This document shows positions 1-9,800 of a stretch of 64,000 nucleotides of DNA, piece by piece. Within the stretch, counting starts at the first letter, position 1; each line of letters opens with the position of its first letter. The position numbers and the translations under genes are program-made. This stretch comes from Luteolibacter luteus. GTDB lineage: Bacteria > Verrucomicrobiota > Verrucomicrobiia > Verrucomicrobiales > Akkermansiaceae. The stretch is from contig NZ_CP051774.1 of the NCBI RefSeq assembly GCF_012913485.1, positions 2,790,001 to 2,854,000 of the forward strand, in the 5' to 3' direction. Under the pieces are notes generated by a model, which saw nothing but the letters and a program-made list of their open reading frames with translations, was not told the origin of the DNA and searched no databases.

Positions 1-372
1 CTTGTCGCAGTTCGGGATGCACACCACGCCGTCGAAGCAATGGGCCCGCAACATCGTCTCAATGCTATCCGCAATAATTTCACGCGAGGCCAGAGAGTAG
101 CGCATCCCTCCATGCCCCATCGCGATTCCATCGTCCACGCCGATGCAATTGAACTCAAAGGGCACACCTCCCGTAGCGCGGATGGCTTCGCGCACTTTCC
201 GGCCCACCACGTCCAGATGGGCATGGCCGGGGATGATCTGGACGAAGGAATTCGCCACCGCGATGAAGGGTTTCTCCCAATCCTCTTCGGACCGGATCGC
301 ACCGGTCGCACGCAGCAGGCTGCGATGCGGCGCGCGGATCGCACCCTTCTTGATCATGTCGCTGATTGCCAT
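1..372 (-). CDS. ilvD: Dihydroxy-acid dehydratase, N-terminal part (cut by window edge)
   Basis: This is the first 124 codons of dihydroxy-acid dehydratase, the Fe-S enzyme that makes the 2-keto acid precursors of valine, isoleucine and leucine in the cytoplasm. The reading frame starts at the ATG complementary to 370-372 ([20 protein letters not shown]) and runs off the left edge. It carries family-typical segments: GHAHLD, a [11 protein letters not shown] block, [10 protein letters not shown], and finally CIPNCDK, which contains the cysteine of the ILVD/EDD signature. The gene is divergent from a LysR regulator 69 bp away, an arrangement typical of autoregulated biosynthetic genes. The family call is clear. 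Whether the rest of the gene is intact cannot be seen. Confidence 0.93.
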   Translation of the reverse strand, partial: MAISDMIKKGAIRAPHRSLLRATGAIRSEEDWEKPFIAVANSFVQIIPGHAHLDVVGRKVREAIRATGGVPFEFNCIGVDDGIAMGHGGMRYSLASREIIADSIETMLRAHCFDGVVCIPNCDK

Positions 373-441
373 GACGGGAGGATCCAAGTATCCCGATATA
401 TTGGAATGACTCCTTTGGTCGCTATGTGATACTATTTCGGT
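373..441. promoter_or_regulatory. Divergent ilvD/lysR control region with candidate LysR box
   Basis: These 69 bases separate the divergent starts of ilvD and the LysR gene and must hold both promoters. An interrupted dyad TCCAA-N13-TTGGA lies at 383-405, with the T-N11-A spacing style of LysR operators. A TGATACTAT stretch at 428-436, just before the lysR start, could be a -10 element. The dyad is seen directly. Its role as the operator is inference. Confidence 0.35.
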
Positions 442-1332
442 ATGGATTGTTCGTTCCGGGAATTGGAGTGCTTCCTCGCCGTGGCCGAGGAGTTGTCGTT
501 CACCCGTGCGGCAAAACGCCTGAACCTCGCGCAGCCGCCCTTGTCCCGCCACATCCGGACCTTGGAGGATAAAATCGGCGCGCGCCTCTTCATCCGCGAG
601 CCACGGGGCGTTTCGCTCACCGCGGCGGGCGACCGCTTCTACGAGGAAACGCGGACCATCCCCGGGAAGCTGTCGCAGGCCGGAGAAGCCGCGAAGCGCA
701 CCGCGGCGGGCGAAATTTCGCGCCTGCGGATCGGCTTCGTCAGTGCCGTCATGAGCGATGGCCTGCTCTCCGTGCTCAAGCGCTTCCGCGCATCGGCTCC
801 CGGAGTGCAGATTCTTCTGCAAGACATGCCACCGAACGAGCAGATCCGCGCGATCATGGAAGGGAAGCTCGATGGAGGCTTCGTGGGCATCGAGGAACCG
901 CGAGAACTCGGAGGCATCGAGATCATGCCTTGGCTTCGCGAGCCGCTGCAGTGCTTCGTCCCGTCCGACCACCCTCTTGCACAACGAAGCCGCATTTCCC
1001 TGAAGGACCTCTCTGCCGAACCATTCGTGGCCGTGGCACACGAAGCCGCGCCCTCCTTCTCGAATCTGGTCAGGCGACTATGCGGCGATGTGGGCTTCCG
1101 ACCACGCGTCGTTTTGGAATCCCATCGCGCGCAAGCGGTAGTCGTGATGGTGGCCGCAGGATCCGGGATCGCGATCTTGCCCTCCGCCTTGGAACGCGTC
1201 GCCGGAAGCGGGGTAAAGGCGATCCCTTTCAAGGAGCGCCTCACGATCACGCATCACTTCGCCCGGAGATCAGGCAAGGCCGAAGGCCCGATGCGGGACT
1301 TCGGCCATGCCTTGAAAAATTCGACTCGCTAG
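442..1332 (+). CDS. LysR-family transcriptional regulator
   Basis: A 296-residue LysR-type regulator. The N-terminal winged helix-turn-helix spans about residues 1-62 ([20 protein letters not shown], then the [15 protein letters not shown] recognition-helix region). The effector-binding domain begins near residue 90 (LRIGFVSAV) and runs to about 290, as in CatR/CbnR/IlvY-like proteins. Length is normal for the family. The start is an ATG preceded by a possible -10 hexamer. It is divergent from ilvD, so it probably controls branched-chain amino acid synthesis or itself, like IlvY, but the inducer cannot be read from the sequence. Confidence 0.9.
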   Translation: MDCSFRELECFLAVAEELSFTRAAKRLNLAQPPLSRHIRTLEDKIGARLFIREPRGVSLTAAGDRFYEETRTIPGKLSQAGEAAKRTAAGEISRLRIGFVSAVMSDGLLSVLKRFRASAPGVQILLQDMPPNEQIRAIMEGKLDGGFVGIEEPRELGGIEIMPWLREPLQCFVPSDHPLAQRSRISLKDLSAEPFVAVAHEAAPSFSNLVRRLCGDVGFRPRVVLESHRAQAVVVMVAAGSGIAILPSALERVAGSGVKAIPFKERLTITHHFARRSGKAEGPMRDFGHALKNSTR

Positions 1333-1337
1333 AAGCC

Positions 1338-4300
1338 TCAGTTATTCGCGGCCTCCGGATTCGATTGCAGGTAGGAGTCCACGTCCGCGGTCACCACCAG
1401 TTTGCCATGCATGATGGCCCAGTGACCCGGGAAGGTGCAGACGAATTCATAGACACCTTCCTTTTGCGGGGCCGTGATGCTGATCGTTTCCTTCTGGCCG
1501 GCCTCAATCAGCTTGGTGGCGGCAATGACCCGCGAGTCCTTGTCCGGCACGTAAGCACGGCCCTTGCTGTCCAGCTTGTCGGGCGCTTGGGCCTGCACCG
1601 ATTCGGCCACGGCTTGATAGGATCCCGGCTGAACGATCACCAGGTTGTGCGGCATGTTATCCGGATTCTCGAAGATGATCTGGAAGGGCTTGCCCGCCTC
1701 CACCACCATGCGCGTGGTGTCGAAGCGCAGTTGTTCGCGCACCGCTTTCACCACGTAAACATTCACGCGCAGGTCCTTCAGCACCTTCCGCGCAATGTTT
1801 GCACGATCCGGATTCATCAGTGAGGTGAGATCGTTCGCAACTTGGACCACTTGGATGTAGTCCTGCGAGTTGCGATCTTCGACAGGTACCTTCTTCGCCC
1901 AATTCACAAGGCCACCGGCGGCACCATCCGCCAAATCCTTCGACCACGAGGCACGCGGGAGCTGGGAAATCGCCGAGGCAGCAGCAACCACTTGCTGGTC
2001 CTTTCTGATCAGCTCAGCAAGGGCAGCAAAGACCTTTTCCGGCTCCTTGCCCAGGCTCACCAAGGCGTGGATGGTTGCGCGGCGGATGCCACCCGCGGGA
2101 TCGCTCGGAGGCACGTCGATCTTGCTGGAAAGCTTCGGGGCGGGATTGCCTGCCTTCGTGAACAGCTCTTTCCGCTCGGAATCGAGCACCGTGAGGGTGA
2201 AGCCATCGAGACGTTCTTCGTAGCCCGCACGGTTGAAGACCGACACGCTGGACACCGCCTGGCCGCTCTTCAAATCGACTTCCCACCACGGATGGTCCTC
2301 GCCTTCCTCACTGTGGGTCTGGGTTCCGGAATTGTACTCGGGATCGGTTCCGCCATCGATCGCGTTCTGTGCCCGGCCATCATGGTCGGTGGAGGATTGC
2401 CTTGCAGATCCCTTGAGCGCGACGTTCTCCCCATTGGCCATCACCTGCACTTCGGCCAGGGTCAGCGTTCCAGTGCGCGGAAGCTCGATGCGTACATAAC
2501 GGGCATCTCCGGTCTTCTGCTTTGCGAGACCCGCCGCAATTTCCGGAGGCAGCGAGGAAAGCAGCGGCATCACCTTGTCGAAGGCGGTGCCACGGATGGC
2601 CTGATCGCTCACAAGAGGCAAGGCACTAAGGAAGTCCGTCAGCGCACCCGGCGACTTCACAGCCGCACTCCAAGCCGGATCAATGCCGCCATCGGTAACG
2701 ATCAAGGCAGCCAAGGCAGCCTGGCGGACCTTGTCCACATTCTGGCGATCAACGAGCTTCTCCAACGCCGACCGCGAATTCTTCAGGTCAGCTGCCGGCT
2801 GGGCCAAAAGCATGCGGCACAAGTCGGCAGTGGCACTACCGCCGTTCTTCGCCAAGGGAGCAAGCGTCGCGAGCAGCGCTTCGATCTGGGAGCTGCCTTT
2901 CAGCTTGGCCAGCTCCACCAGCGCTTCCGCACGCTGCGTCTCCGGCACATCGGGACGGGTCAGCATCGCCGTCAGCGTGACGGGCGACTTCGGCAGCTTC
3001 GCCAGGTCGGCGCTGCTCACGGAGCCCATCACATACTCGATGCCTTCCGGATTATCGGCGGCAAGAGCTTTGCCATCGGAGATCGCCTGCTTCCACCACG
3101 GTGTGAGCTGGCGCATCGTTTCCTTGAGACAATAGGTGATGTAATAATCCTGCGGATGCTTCAGCGCGGTGAGCGCGGCATCGGCTGCTTCCCATTGACG
3201 GAAATAGCTGGCCACCCGGATCGCCTCCAGGCGCACGCGCGGAGCTTCGTCATCGGCGGCGACCTTCAGCAGCGCAAGGGCCTCCGGCACGCGATCCCGC
3301 CAATAGCCCATCACGCGAACTCCCTGGGCTCGGGCACGAGGATCCGGAGACTTCAGCACGCGGTTCAGCAAATCGAGATCCACCACGTTATGCCACTGAT
3401 GAACCCAGAGGGCTTCCAGCATGTGGTGCTCGAAGGCGGGGTCCTTCGAATCGAGCGTGGTGATCCATGCCTTCACGCCGCGGATCACTTCCTTCGAGTC
3501 ACGGTTGCCAAGCTCGATCTTCGCGCGCATCCGCACATCGTTCTCAGGCTCCTTGAGCAGCTCAAGCAGGGCAGCCACCGGCTCGCCGTAGACCTTCTTC
3601 GGCGTCAACAGCGGACGACCCTCATAGGTGATGCGATATAGGCGGCCGTGCTGGTGGTCGCGATTCGGGTCGCGCAGGTGGTGCTGCAAGTGACCGATCA
3701 ACATCTGCGACCAGTCCATGAAGTAGAGCGAACCGTCCGGTGCCACGGTGATGCCGGAGGGACGGAAGTTCGGGTTCTTCTCAATGTCCGTCGCGAGCAG
3801 ATGCTCGAGCGTCTCGCCCTTGATGCCGGATCCTTCCTCTGTCAGCTTCGCACGGAAGATGCCTTGGATACTGATCACATTCGTGTTCAGGAAAAGGCCC
3901 TGCCAATCGTCCGGGAAATGGCGGCTGCTCAGAATCGCGGTTCCCGGGCAGGGACGCGAAGGACGATTCCAGAAGCGCTGCATGCCGGGGTGCGCTCCGG
4001 AATCCAGATGACCGCTCATCGCCGGACCGAAATAGTTGTCGTTGCCCGTGGCGTCCGTGATCAGGTCATTGCCCCAATAGTCGAATACGCGGCCGTGCGG
4101 GTTTGCAAAGCCATAGGGCGCGTGACGCATGAACTTCCCGGTATTGGGCTCGTAGCGATAGATCGCACCGTCCTGGTTGCGGATCGGGCCGTTGAAGGTC
4201 TCCACGTTGCTGCGATGGAAAATGCCATCGCTGAGATAGACCGCGCCTCCCGGCTCGAGGCACATGGAGTTGGTCTCATGGTGGGAGTCCGCAGCGTCGA

Positions 4301-5765
4301 GGCCATGGAGCACTCGCTCCTTCTGGTCGGCCTTCCCGTCACCATCGCTATCGCGCAGGAACCACAAATCCGGCGATTGCATCAGCAGCACGCCATCCTT
4401 GTAGAATTGGAAACCGGTCGGGCAATTCAGGCCATCGGCGAAGACCGTGGTCTTGGCCACCTTGCCGGTCTTCGGGTCGAGGTCGAGGACCAGGAGCTTG
4501 TCGAAATTCGTCGTTGTGGGCGAAGTCTCCGGATAGGCCGGCCATGCCGCGATCCACAGGCGGCCCTTTGTATCGAAGTTCATCTGCACCGGATTGATCA
4601 GCTCCGGCACGGTCTTTTCCGAAGCAATCAGCTCGATCTTGAGACCTGGCGGGGTCTTCAGATGTTTGATCGCTTCCTCCGGATCCATGTACGGCACCTC
4701 GTCTTTCCGGTTCGGCGGCACCAGATTGACCTTCGGCAGATTGTCATCGGCAACCTTGAGATCGCCGCCCTTTGCGATAGCCCACACGCGCTTGTCCCGG
4801 TTCGCGGTCTTCACATCGCGCTGCGCCATTTCTTCCCCGAGAGTGGAGGCATTGGTCACACCCTCATAGGCGATGCGCGAGCGATCCCCGTAGATGTTGT
4901 ACTGGTCGACCGTACGATACCGGTGGTGCCACTCGTTGTTCTTATCGAGCACGGCCTCGCGAACCTTCCCTATGAGGGGGTCATCAAGAGCAGGCGCTTC
5001 TTTTCCGAAGAGCGCCTGGAACTGCACCGGAGCCAGTTGGCGATCACCCTCTTCCGTCAGGTGGATGCCATTGATGGTGAGAGGAGATCCTGCCTTCGAA
5101 TAAAGGTCCTTGGAGGGGGTGTAGAGATCCACAAACGGAACACCCTTTGCCTTAGCCACCTCGGCCATGGCCTTGGTGTAGAGCTCCAAGTTCGCGTTGT
5201 TGTCCGCGCCATCGGAGAAATCCGGATTCTTCAGGTCTTCCTGCGCGATGGGCGAGAAGAGCACCAGCTGAGGGGCTCCTTGACCGCTGTAGTTGGCAGC
5301 CTTTTGCGAATCGAGGTAGCTGCCGAGGTCGGCCTTGAACTTCTCCAGGCCTTCCGGGCCACGGAAGGATTCGTTGAAGCCCCAATAGGCGAAAATCACA
5401 TTCGCGCCGAAATCGGTGCCGGCCTTGTAGATCACCTTTGGCTTCCCGGGGACGACGTAGTCGCCCTTCTTCATCGAGAGAAAGTATTCCAAGGGAGGAA
5501 CGTCAGCCGAACGAGGCCGAACATTCACTTCATCCGCCGCGAAACCGAAATTGCGGACGGTGAGATTGAGGTCGGGATAGGCGCGATGAATGAAGGTTTC
5601 CAGCCACGCATGGTGCTGTTGCCGGTCAGCCAAGCCGCTTCCCACGATGGCGATGTTGTCGCCCTTCTTCAATTGAACCAAGGGTTCCGCGGCGTACGCC
5701 GTGCCTACGCAAACGACGCTGACGCTAGCCAAACCAAGAGGAATAGATCGGGAGAAGAAGCTCAT
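1338..5765 (-). CDS. Secreted PVC-type membrane-bound dehydrogenase fused to SGNH, HEAT, F5/8C-like and azurin domains
   Basis: A 1475-residue exported multidomain protein. Residues 1-25 are a signal peptide (cleavage after AYA). Residues 30-255 form an SGNH-hydrolase-like domain with weakened motifs: VGSGLADR for block I and NGIHLTEEG for the Asp/His block. Residues 365-720 form the PVC-type dehydrogenase beta-propeller (LKTPPGLKIELIASE, then PTGFQFYKDG and ITVAPDGSLYFMDW). Residues 740-1085 are HEAT-like helices. Residues 1087-1205 resemble a discoidin/F5-8C domain (AEVQVMANGENVALKG, HPWWEVDL). Residues 1333-1465 are an azurin-like cupredoxin with likely copper ligands His (MPHNLV), then Cys, His and Met (CTFPGHWAIMHG). 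No CxxCH haem motif was found, although many relatives carry one. It may oxidise a sugar or alcohol outside the cytoplasm and pass electrons to its own copper centre. The substrate is unknown. Confidence 0.88.
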   Translation of the reverse strand: MSFFSRSIPLGLASVSVVCVGTAYAAEPLVQLKKGDNIAIVGSGLADRQQHHAWLETFIHRAYPDLNLTVRNFGFAADEVNVRPRSADVPPLEYFLSMKKGDYVVPGKPKVIYKAGTDFGANVIFAYWGFNESFRGPEGLEKFKADLGSYLDSQKAANYSGQGAPQLVLFSPIAQEDLKNPDFSDGADNNANLELYTKAMAEVAKAKGVPFVDLYTPSKDLYSKAGSPLTINGIHLTEEGDRQLAPVQFQALFGKEAPALDDPLIGKVREAVLDKNNEWHHRYRTVDQYNIYGDRSRIAYEGVTNASTLGEEMAQRDVKTANRDKRVWAIAKGGDLKVADDNLPKVNLVPPNRKDEVPYMDPEEAIKHLKTPPGLKIELIASEKTVPELINPVQMNFDTKGRLWIAAWPAYPETSPTTTNFDKLLVLDLDPKTGKVAKTTVFADGLNCPTGFQFYKDGVLLMQSPDLWFLRDSDGDGKADQKERVLHGLDAADSHHETNSMCLEPGGAVYLSDGIFHRSNVETFNGPIRNQDGAIYRYEPNTGKFMRHAPYGFANPHGRVFDYWGNDLITDATGNDNYFGPAMSGHLDSGAHPGMQRFWNRPSRPCPGTAILSSRHFPDDWQGLFLNTNVISIQGIFRAKLTEEGSGIKGETLEHLLATDIEKNPNFRPSGITVAPDGSLYFMDWSQMLIGHLQHHLRDPNRDHQHGRLYRITYEGRPLLTPKKVYGEPVAALLELLKEPENDVRMRAKIELGNRDSKEVIRGVKAWITTLDSKDPAFEHHMLEALWVHQWHNVVDLDLLNRVLKSPDPRARAQGVRVMGYWRDRVPEALALLKVAADDEAPRVRLEAIRVASYFRQWEAADAALTALKHPQDYYITYCLKETMRQLTPWWKQAISDGKALAADNPEGIEYVMGSVSSADLAKLPKSPVTLTAMLTRPDVPETQRAEALVELAKLKGSSQIEALLATLAPLAKNGGSATADLCRMLLAQPAADLKNSRSALEKLVDRQNVDKVRQAALAALIVTDGGIDPAWSAAVKSPGALTDFLSALPLVSDQAIRGTAFDKVMPLLSSLPPEIAAGLAKQKTGDARYVRIELPRTGTLTLAEVQVMANGENVALKGSARQSSTDHDGRAQNAIDGGTDPEYNSGTQTHSEEGEDHPWWEVDLKSGQAVSSVSVFNRAGYEERLDGFTLTVLDSERKELFTKAGNPAPKLSSKIDVPPSDPAGGIRRATIHALVSLGKEPEKVFAALAELIRKDQQVVAAASAISQLPRASWSKDLADGAAGGLVNWAKKVPVEDRNSQDYIQVVQVANDLTSLMNPDRANIARKVLKDLRVNVYVVKAVREQLRFDTTRMVVEAGKPFQIIFENPDNMPHNLVIVQPGSYQAVAESVQAQAPDKLDSKGRAYVPDKDSRVIAATKLIEAGQKETISITAPQKEGVYEFVCTFPGHWAIMHGKLVVTADVDSYLQSNPEAANN

Positions 5766-5971
5766 GGGTTAAAAACGGGTTTGCAAAAGCATTTTATTAG
5801 CCAAAAAGTGCCTAAGAGTCAAATCTGCAAGGCTTACGTGTCCGACAGATCTGAATCTTTCGCTGGTTTCCGCGCGTTCATCCAGTCGCCACAATGGGTG
5901 ACAACGCACGAATTTTTCACTGAAGGTTTACGTTACACTGGTGGTATTCCTTCCCGCGCACCCGCTTCGCC

Positions 5972-6760
5972 ATGTTTCGTCTCGCTCTTGTTTTGCCGCT
6001 GGTGACCACGCTCCATGCGGGCGTCGGTATCGACATTGATGCCTTCGGGAAGAGTCTCGGCGGCTGGAACGTCAAATCGAAGTCCGCCTGTGACTACGAT
6101 CTTTCGGGGTCGGAATACCGCACCTACAAGCCGGAACTGACGCCCACGCCCGACGGCGGGGTGTTCGCTTCGATCCGGATCGACCATCGCCGTGGCTGGC
6201 TGGCCAGTGATGACCACGCGGTGCTGGAAGTTACCATCACCAAGGAAGGGACGATCGCCAGCGCCCAGTCGAATCTGGCGCTCCAGGGGCGCACGATTTC
6301 CAGCGACGTGATCCGCACCGGGGGAACCGTCGGTGGCGGAGTTCCGGGAGTCGGGGCAGCGGTGAAGGTTGGCGCTGACCTGACGGCGGACCTTTCCTCG
6401 AAGCTGCTGCGGGAAAAAGTGGTCGAACCCGGCCGGGTGAATTTCCCGGCGGCGGTGCGGCACAACTATAACCTTCTTTTCCAAGCAATCCGGACGGAGG
6501 CCAACGCGGTGGCGGCAACTACCGCCGCGCCACCCGCCGCCGCCACACCATCTCCCGCGGCACCACCAGCCGCAGCTACACCATCTCCTGCCGCTCCGGC
6601 GGAAGCGAAGCCCGCCGAGGTCAAAAAAGAGGAGCCCAAGAAGGAAGAGGCGAAGAAGGATGAGCCGAAAAAAGAAGAGCCTCCCAAGCCAGCGGCTCCC
6701 GAGTCTTCCAAGCTCGAGGTGAAGAGCGTCAGCGGCGAGACGATCCAGCTGAAGAAGTAG
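5972..6760 (+). CDS. Secreted hypothetical protein with Pro/Ala and Lys/Glu-rich tail
   Basis: A 262-residue protein of unrecognised family. Residues 1-16 are a signal peptide (MFRLALVLPLVTTLHA). Residues 17-170 are a globular part with alternating hydrophobic strands and a Gly/Val-rich stretch (TGGTVGGGVPGVGAAVKVGA). From about 182 the chain is low complexity: a duplicated PPAAATPSPA unit, then Lys/Glu/Pro runs (EEPKKEEAKKDEPKKEEPPK), ending in a short hydrophilic tail. It is divergent from the PVC-type dehydrogenase and is followed by a strong terminator at 6805. The tail resembles flexible periplasmic spacers. The function is unknown. Confidence 0.72.
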   Translation: MFRLALVLPLVTTLHAGVGIDIDAFGKSLGGWNVKSKSACDYDLSGSEYRTYKPELTPTPDGGVFASIRIDHRRGWLASDDHAVLEVTITKEGTIASAQSNLALQGRTISSDVIRTGGTVGGGVPGVGAAVKVGADLTADLSSKLLREKVVEPGRVNFPAAVRHNYNLLFQAIRTEANAVAATTAAPPAAATPSPAAPPAAATPSPAAPAEAKPAEVKKEEPKKEEAKKDEPKKEEPPKPAAPESSKLEVKSVSGETIQLKK

Positions 6761-6804
6761 GCCGGGAGAAGAAGTGCGTGGCGGATACGCCAAGCTTAAC
6801 AAGA

Positions 6805-6837
6805 ACGGACGGGCTAATGCCCGTCCGTCTTGCGTTT
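6805..6837 (+). terminator. Rho-independent terminator
   Basis: A perfect 10-bp stem ACGGACGGGC / GCCCGTCCGT with loop TAAT lies at 6805-6828, followed by CTTGCGTTT. It sits between the convergent ends of the secreted 262-residue protein gene and the LamG surface protein gene, so it may serve both strands. Confidence 0.75.
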
Positions 6838-6860
6838 CAGGTTGGCAGAATGACGGCCGT

Positions 6861-9800
6861 TCAGGGCTTCAATCGGAAGAAGCGCTTCTGCGCAGCATTG
6901 GCATCAATGACCAGCGGGCTACCGAGCGGGATGTCCGTCCACGGCGGCTGAAGGTTATCCGAATATTGCATGACGCCAACCGGCCAGGTCAGGGTCATCA
7001 GGCTCGGAACGCCGCCGGTGACTTGCAACGAATCAATCTCCCAACCCGGCGGATTGAGATTGCCGATGGTGTTGTTGTCATAGGCTGCGGCGAAGCGGAA
7101 TTGCACCCTGTCTCCCACGGCTGCCGTAGCAACGGTGCATACGCTGGTGAGGTAGGCAGGATGACCCGTGGAGTTCCCCATGAAGGCATCCAAGCCCTTG
7201 AGTGAATGCGTCACATCTCCCGGCACGGTGCTATTGTAGCCGTTCTGCGTGAAGGCCGAGTCCGGCATGTTTGTGAAGGCAGCACCATTGATGCTGACCT
7301 GCACGTTTCCAGCATCGAAGTTTTCCTCGAAGCTATAACGATGGGTGAAGCTCAGGGACACCGGGCCGGCTTGGCTCACCTTGTAAATCGGGCTGATCAG
7401 GAACGAGGTATTGTCCTCTCCGAAGCCCGTGGCCTGTCCGGAACTCCGCCAGGAGCCCGGTGAGAACGCCCAGTCCGTCTCGGAAGTCACCGGCGCACTC
7501 ACGGAGAAGCCTCCGTTGTTGCTGTTGAAATCCGAGATCCCATTTACCGGTGGCGCGGTGGTAGCGATCGTCGGCTGCGGATTGAAACCAGCCTGCACCA
7601 TCACCACGGAGCTCGAGACGATCGTCACCGTGTAGCCTGCGGGCACACCGGTCACGTTCGGCAGGGTTCCCGTAAGTGCACCGCTGCAAGAGATCAGCTC
7701 ATAGGACGAGGCGGTCACTCCACCGCCAAGGACGCTAAGATTGATTTGCGATCCCGAACTCAAGGTCAGATTCCCATTCACGACGAGCTTGTCCGCCGCA
7801 GTGCCATCGATCTCGCAGAGATAGGTTCCGCTCAAGGTGGTCGCGGTCGCACCGAAGCTGCCCACCGAGGGACCGGGAGCAATGGTGGCACCCGCGCTGA
7901 CGATCAGGGGACCCGAGACCGAACCAGTGGCTTCAAGCGTCCCCTCATCCACGCGGAGGGTTCCGGAGTAGCCATGGGCGATATTATCAGCCAGGCGCAA
8001 GGTGCCGGCACCGGCTTTCGCCAAGGTGCTGGTCGCACCATTCTCAAGCTCGGTGCCGATGGTGAAATCAACACCGGAGGCGACGTTGTCCACGGTGATG
8101 GTGTGAGTTGCCGTATCTCCCGGGATGGCGATACCACTGTTTCCAGCATTGGTTCCCACGCCCATGGTGATAGCCGAGGCTGTGGTGCCGGTTACGTTGA
8201 TATTACCATTCAGTTGGAAGCTCTCCGTATCATAGGCACTGCCTTGTCCGGAGTAGGCCAGCATGATCGTGCTTCCATCCAAACCGAGCGTGCCCAGGTG
8301 AGCGTGGCTTTGGCCACCGACGCCAATGGCATCGCTGCCACCCGAGACGATGTTCATGGTGGCCTGGTTCAGATTGAAATTAGCGGAGTTCGCTCCCGTC
8401 GGCAACGCGTTGACACCGCGGATTTCGACCGTGGCGCCGGGGCTCACGCCAACCACCTTGCCAGCGGCCAGACGGTTTGCCTGCTGGCTGCCGTCGAAGG
8501 CGAGCGTGCCGGACGCAACCGTGATCGTTCCGCCGATGGTATTCGGGCCATTCAGCAGGACGGTTCCATTGCGATCAAAGGTCTGGTTACCCGGTCCGCC
8601 GATGACGGCCGTGGCACTGGTTGCGATGTTCCCGGTGCCCGTGAATTTCATCAAGCCGCTGGTCACGGTCGTCGGGCTGTCAAAGGTGGTGCCCGCGGCC
8701 TGGTTCACCTCGAAGGTGCCGCCCTGGACCTTGACCTGGCTGATCGGCGTCAGGCTTCCATTGGTGCCATCGCCAACCCGCAAGGTGCCCGCGTTCACCA
8801 CGAGATTGTCCATGTTCACGATGTCATTCGCGAAGGTCACCGCTGCCGCGCCATCCTTCGTCAGCGTTCCGCCAGGCAGGCCGCTGATGAGCCAGGGGCC
8901 CGTAAAGGTGTAGTCCTTTGTCGCATTATTGAAGTTCACCGCCCTTGGCACGACGTCGGTAGCAAGCGCCACGGCTGTGCCTGCGGAGGAGTCATCGAAG
9001 AAAACCGCAAAGTCATCCGAGTAAGTCGAGGTGGTACCGGCGGTGTAGGTTTTCCAGTTGCTGGTGGTACCGATGTCCCATGTCCCCGGAGAAGTCGCGG
9101 AGGACCACTTCAAGGTCGGCGTGACGAAGACCTCGGTAGGATCGCTGGTTACGTCGCCCGCCGCATTGGTGACGGTCACGGTGTAGACGTAGGCTGCCTC
9201 CGGAGGAGTGTTCGCGGCTGCGGCGGGAACGGTGTAGGTGCGCGAGGTGGCACCCGGGATCGGATTGTTGTTCAGCTTCCACTGGTAGGTGAAAGGCGGC
9301 GTGCCCGTGGGATCGATGGATAGCGTGTAGGGCTGACCTTCCGCGATGTCACCGGTGGGCGACACGGTCGGGAAGAGTTCCACCAAACCCGGCGGCGTGT
9401 TACCCAAGGCAGCATCATAGAGCTGCTTCACGCGGCCCGGGGTCACGGCGCGGTCGAAGATGGCGACCTCGTCGATTTCCCCGCGGAAGTAGTCGCCGGT
9501 GGGACCGAAGATGCCGCCACCGCCGATGTTGAAATTGTACGTCGAGTTCCCGTAGTTCGACACCACGGAGGCGATCGAGGTGACCAGATTCCCGTTCAGG
9601 TACATCTGCACCTTGGTGCCATCCGCCACGTAGGTGATGAAACCCCACTGATCATCCGCGAAGGGATAAGGAGCCGGAGTGATGACCTGCCCTGAAGCAG
9701 AACTCCAGGCTTCGATCTGAGTTCCGTTGCCAGCATCGCCGAACTCCAGCAGATCGTTCTGGCCGAAGTAGCCGCCGCGGGTCGAATGGACCGCACCTCG

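Noticed and set aside
3648..6005. Long open frame opposite the PVC-type dehydrogenase (785 codons)
   Set aside because: Antisense shadow. The opposite strand has a complete multidomain protein with a signal peptide, and this frame shows no motif.
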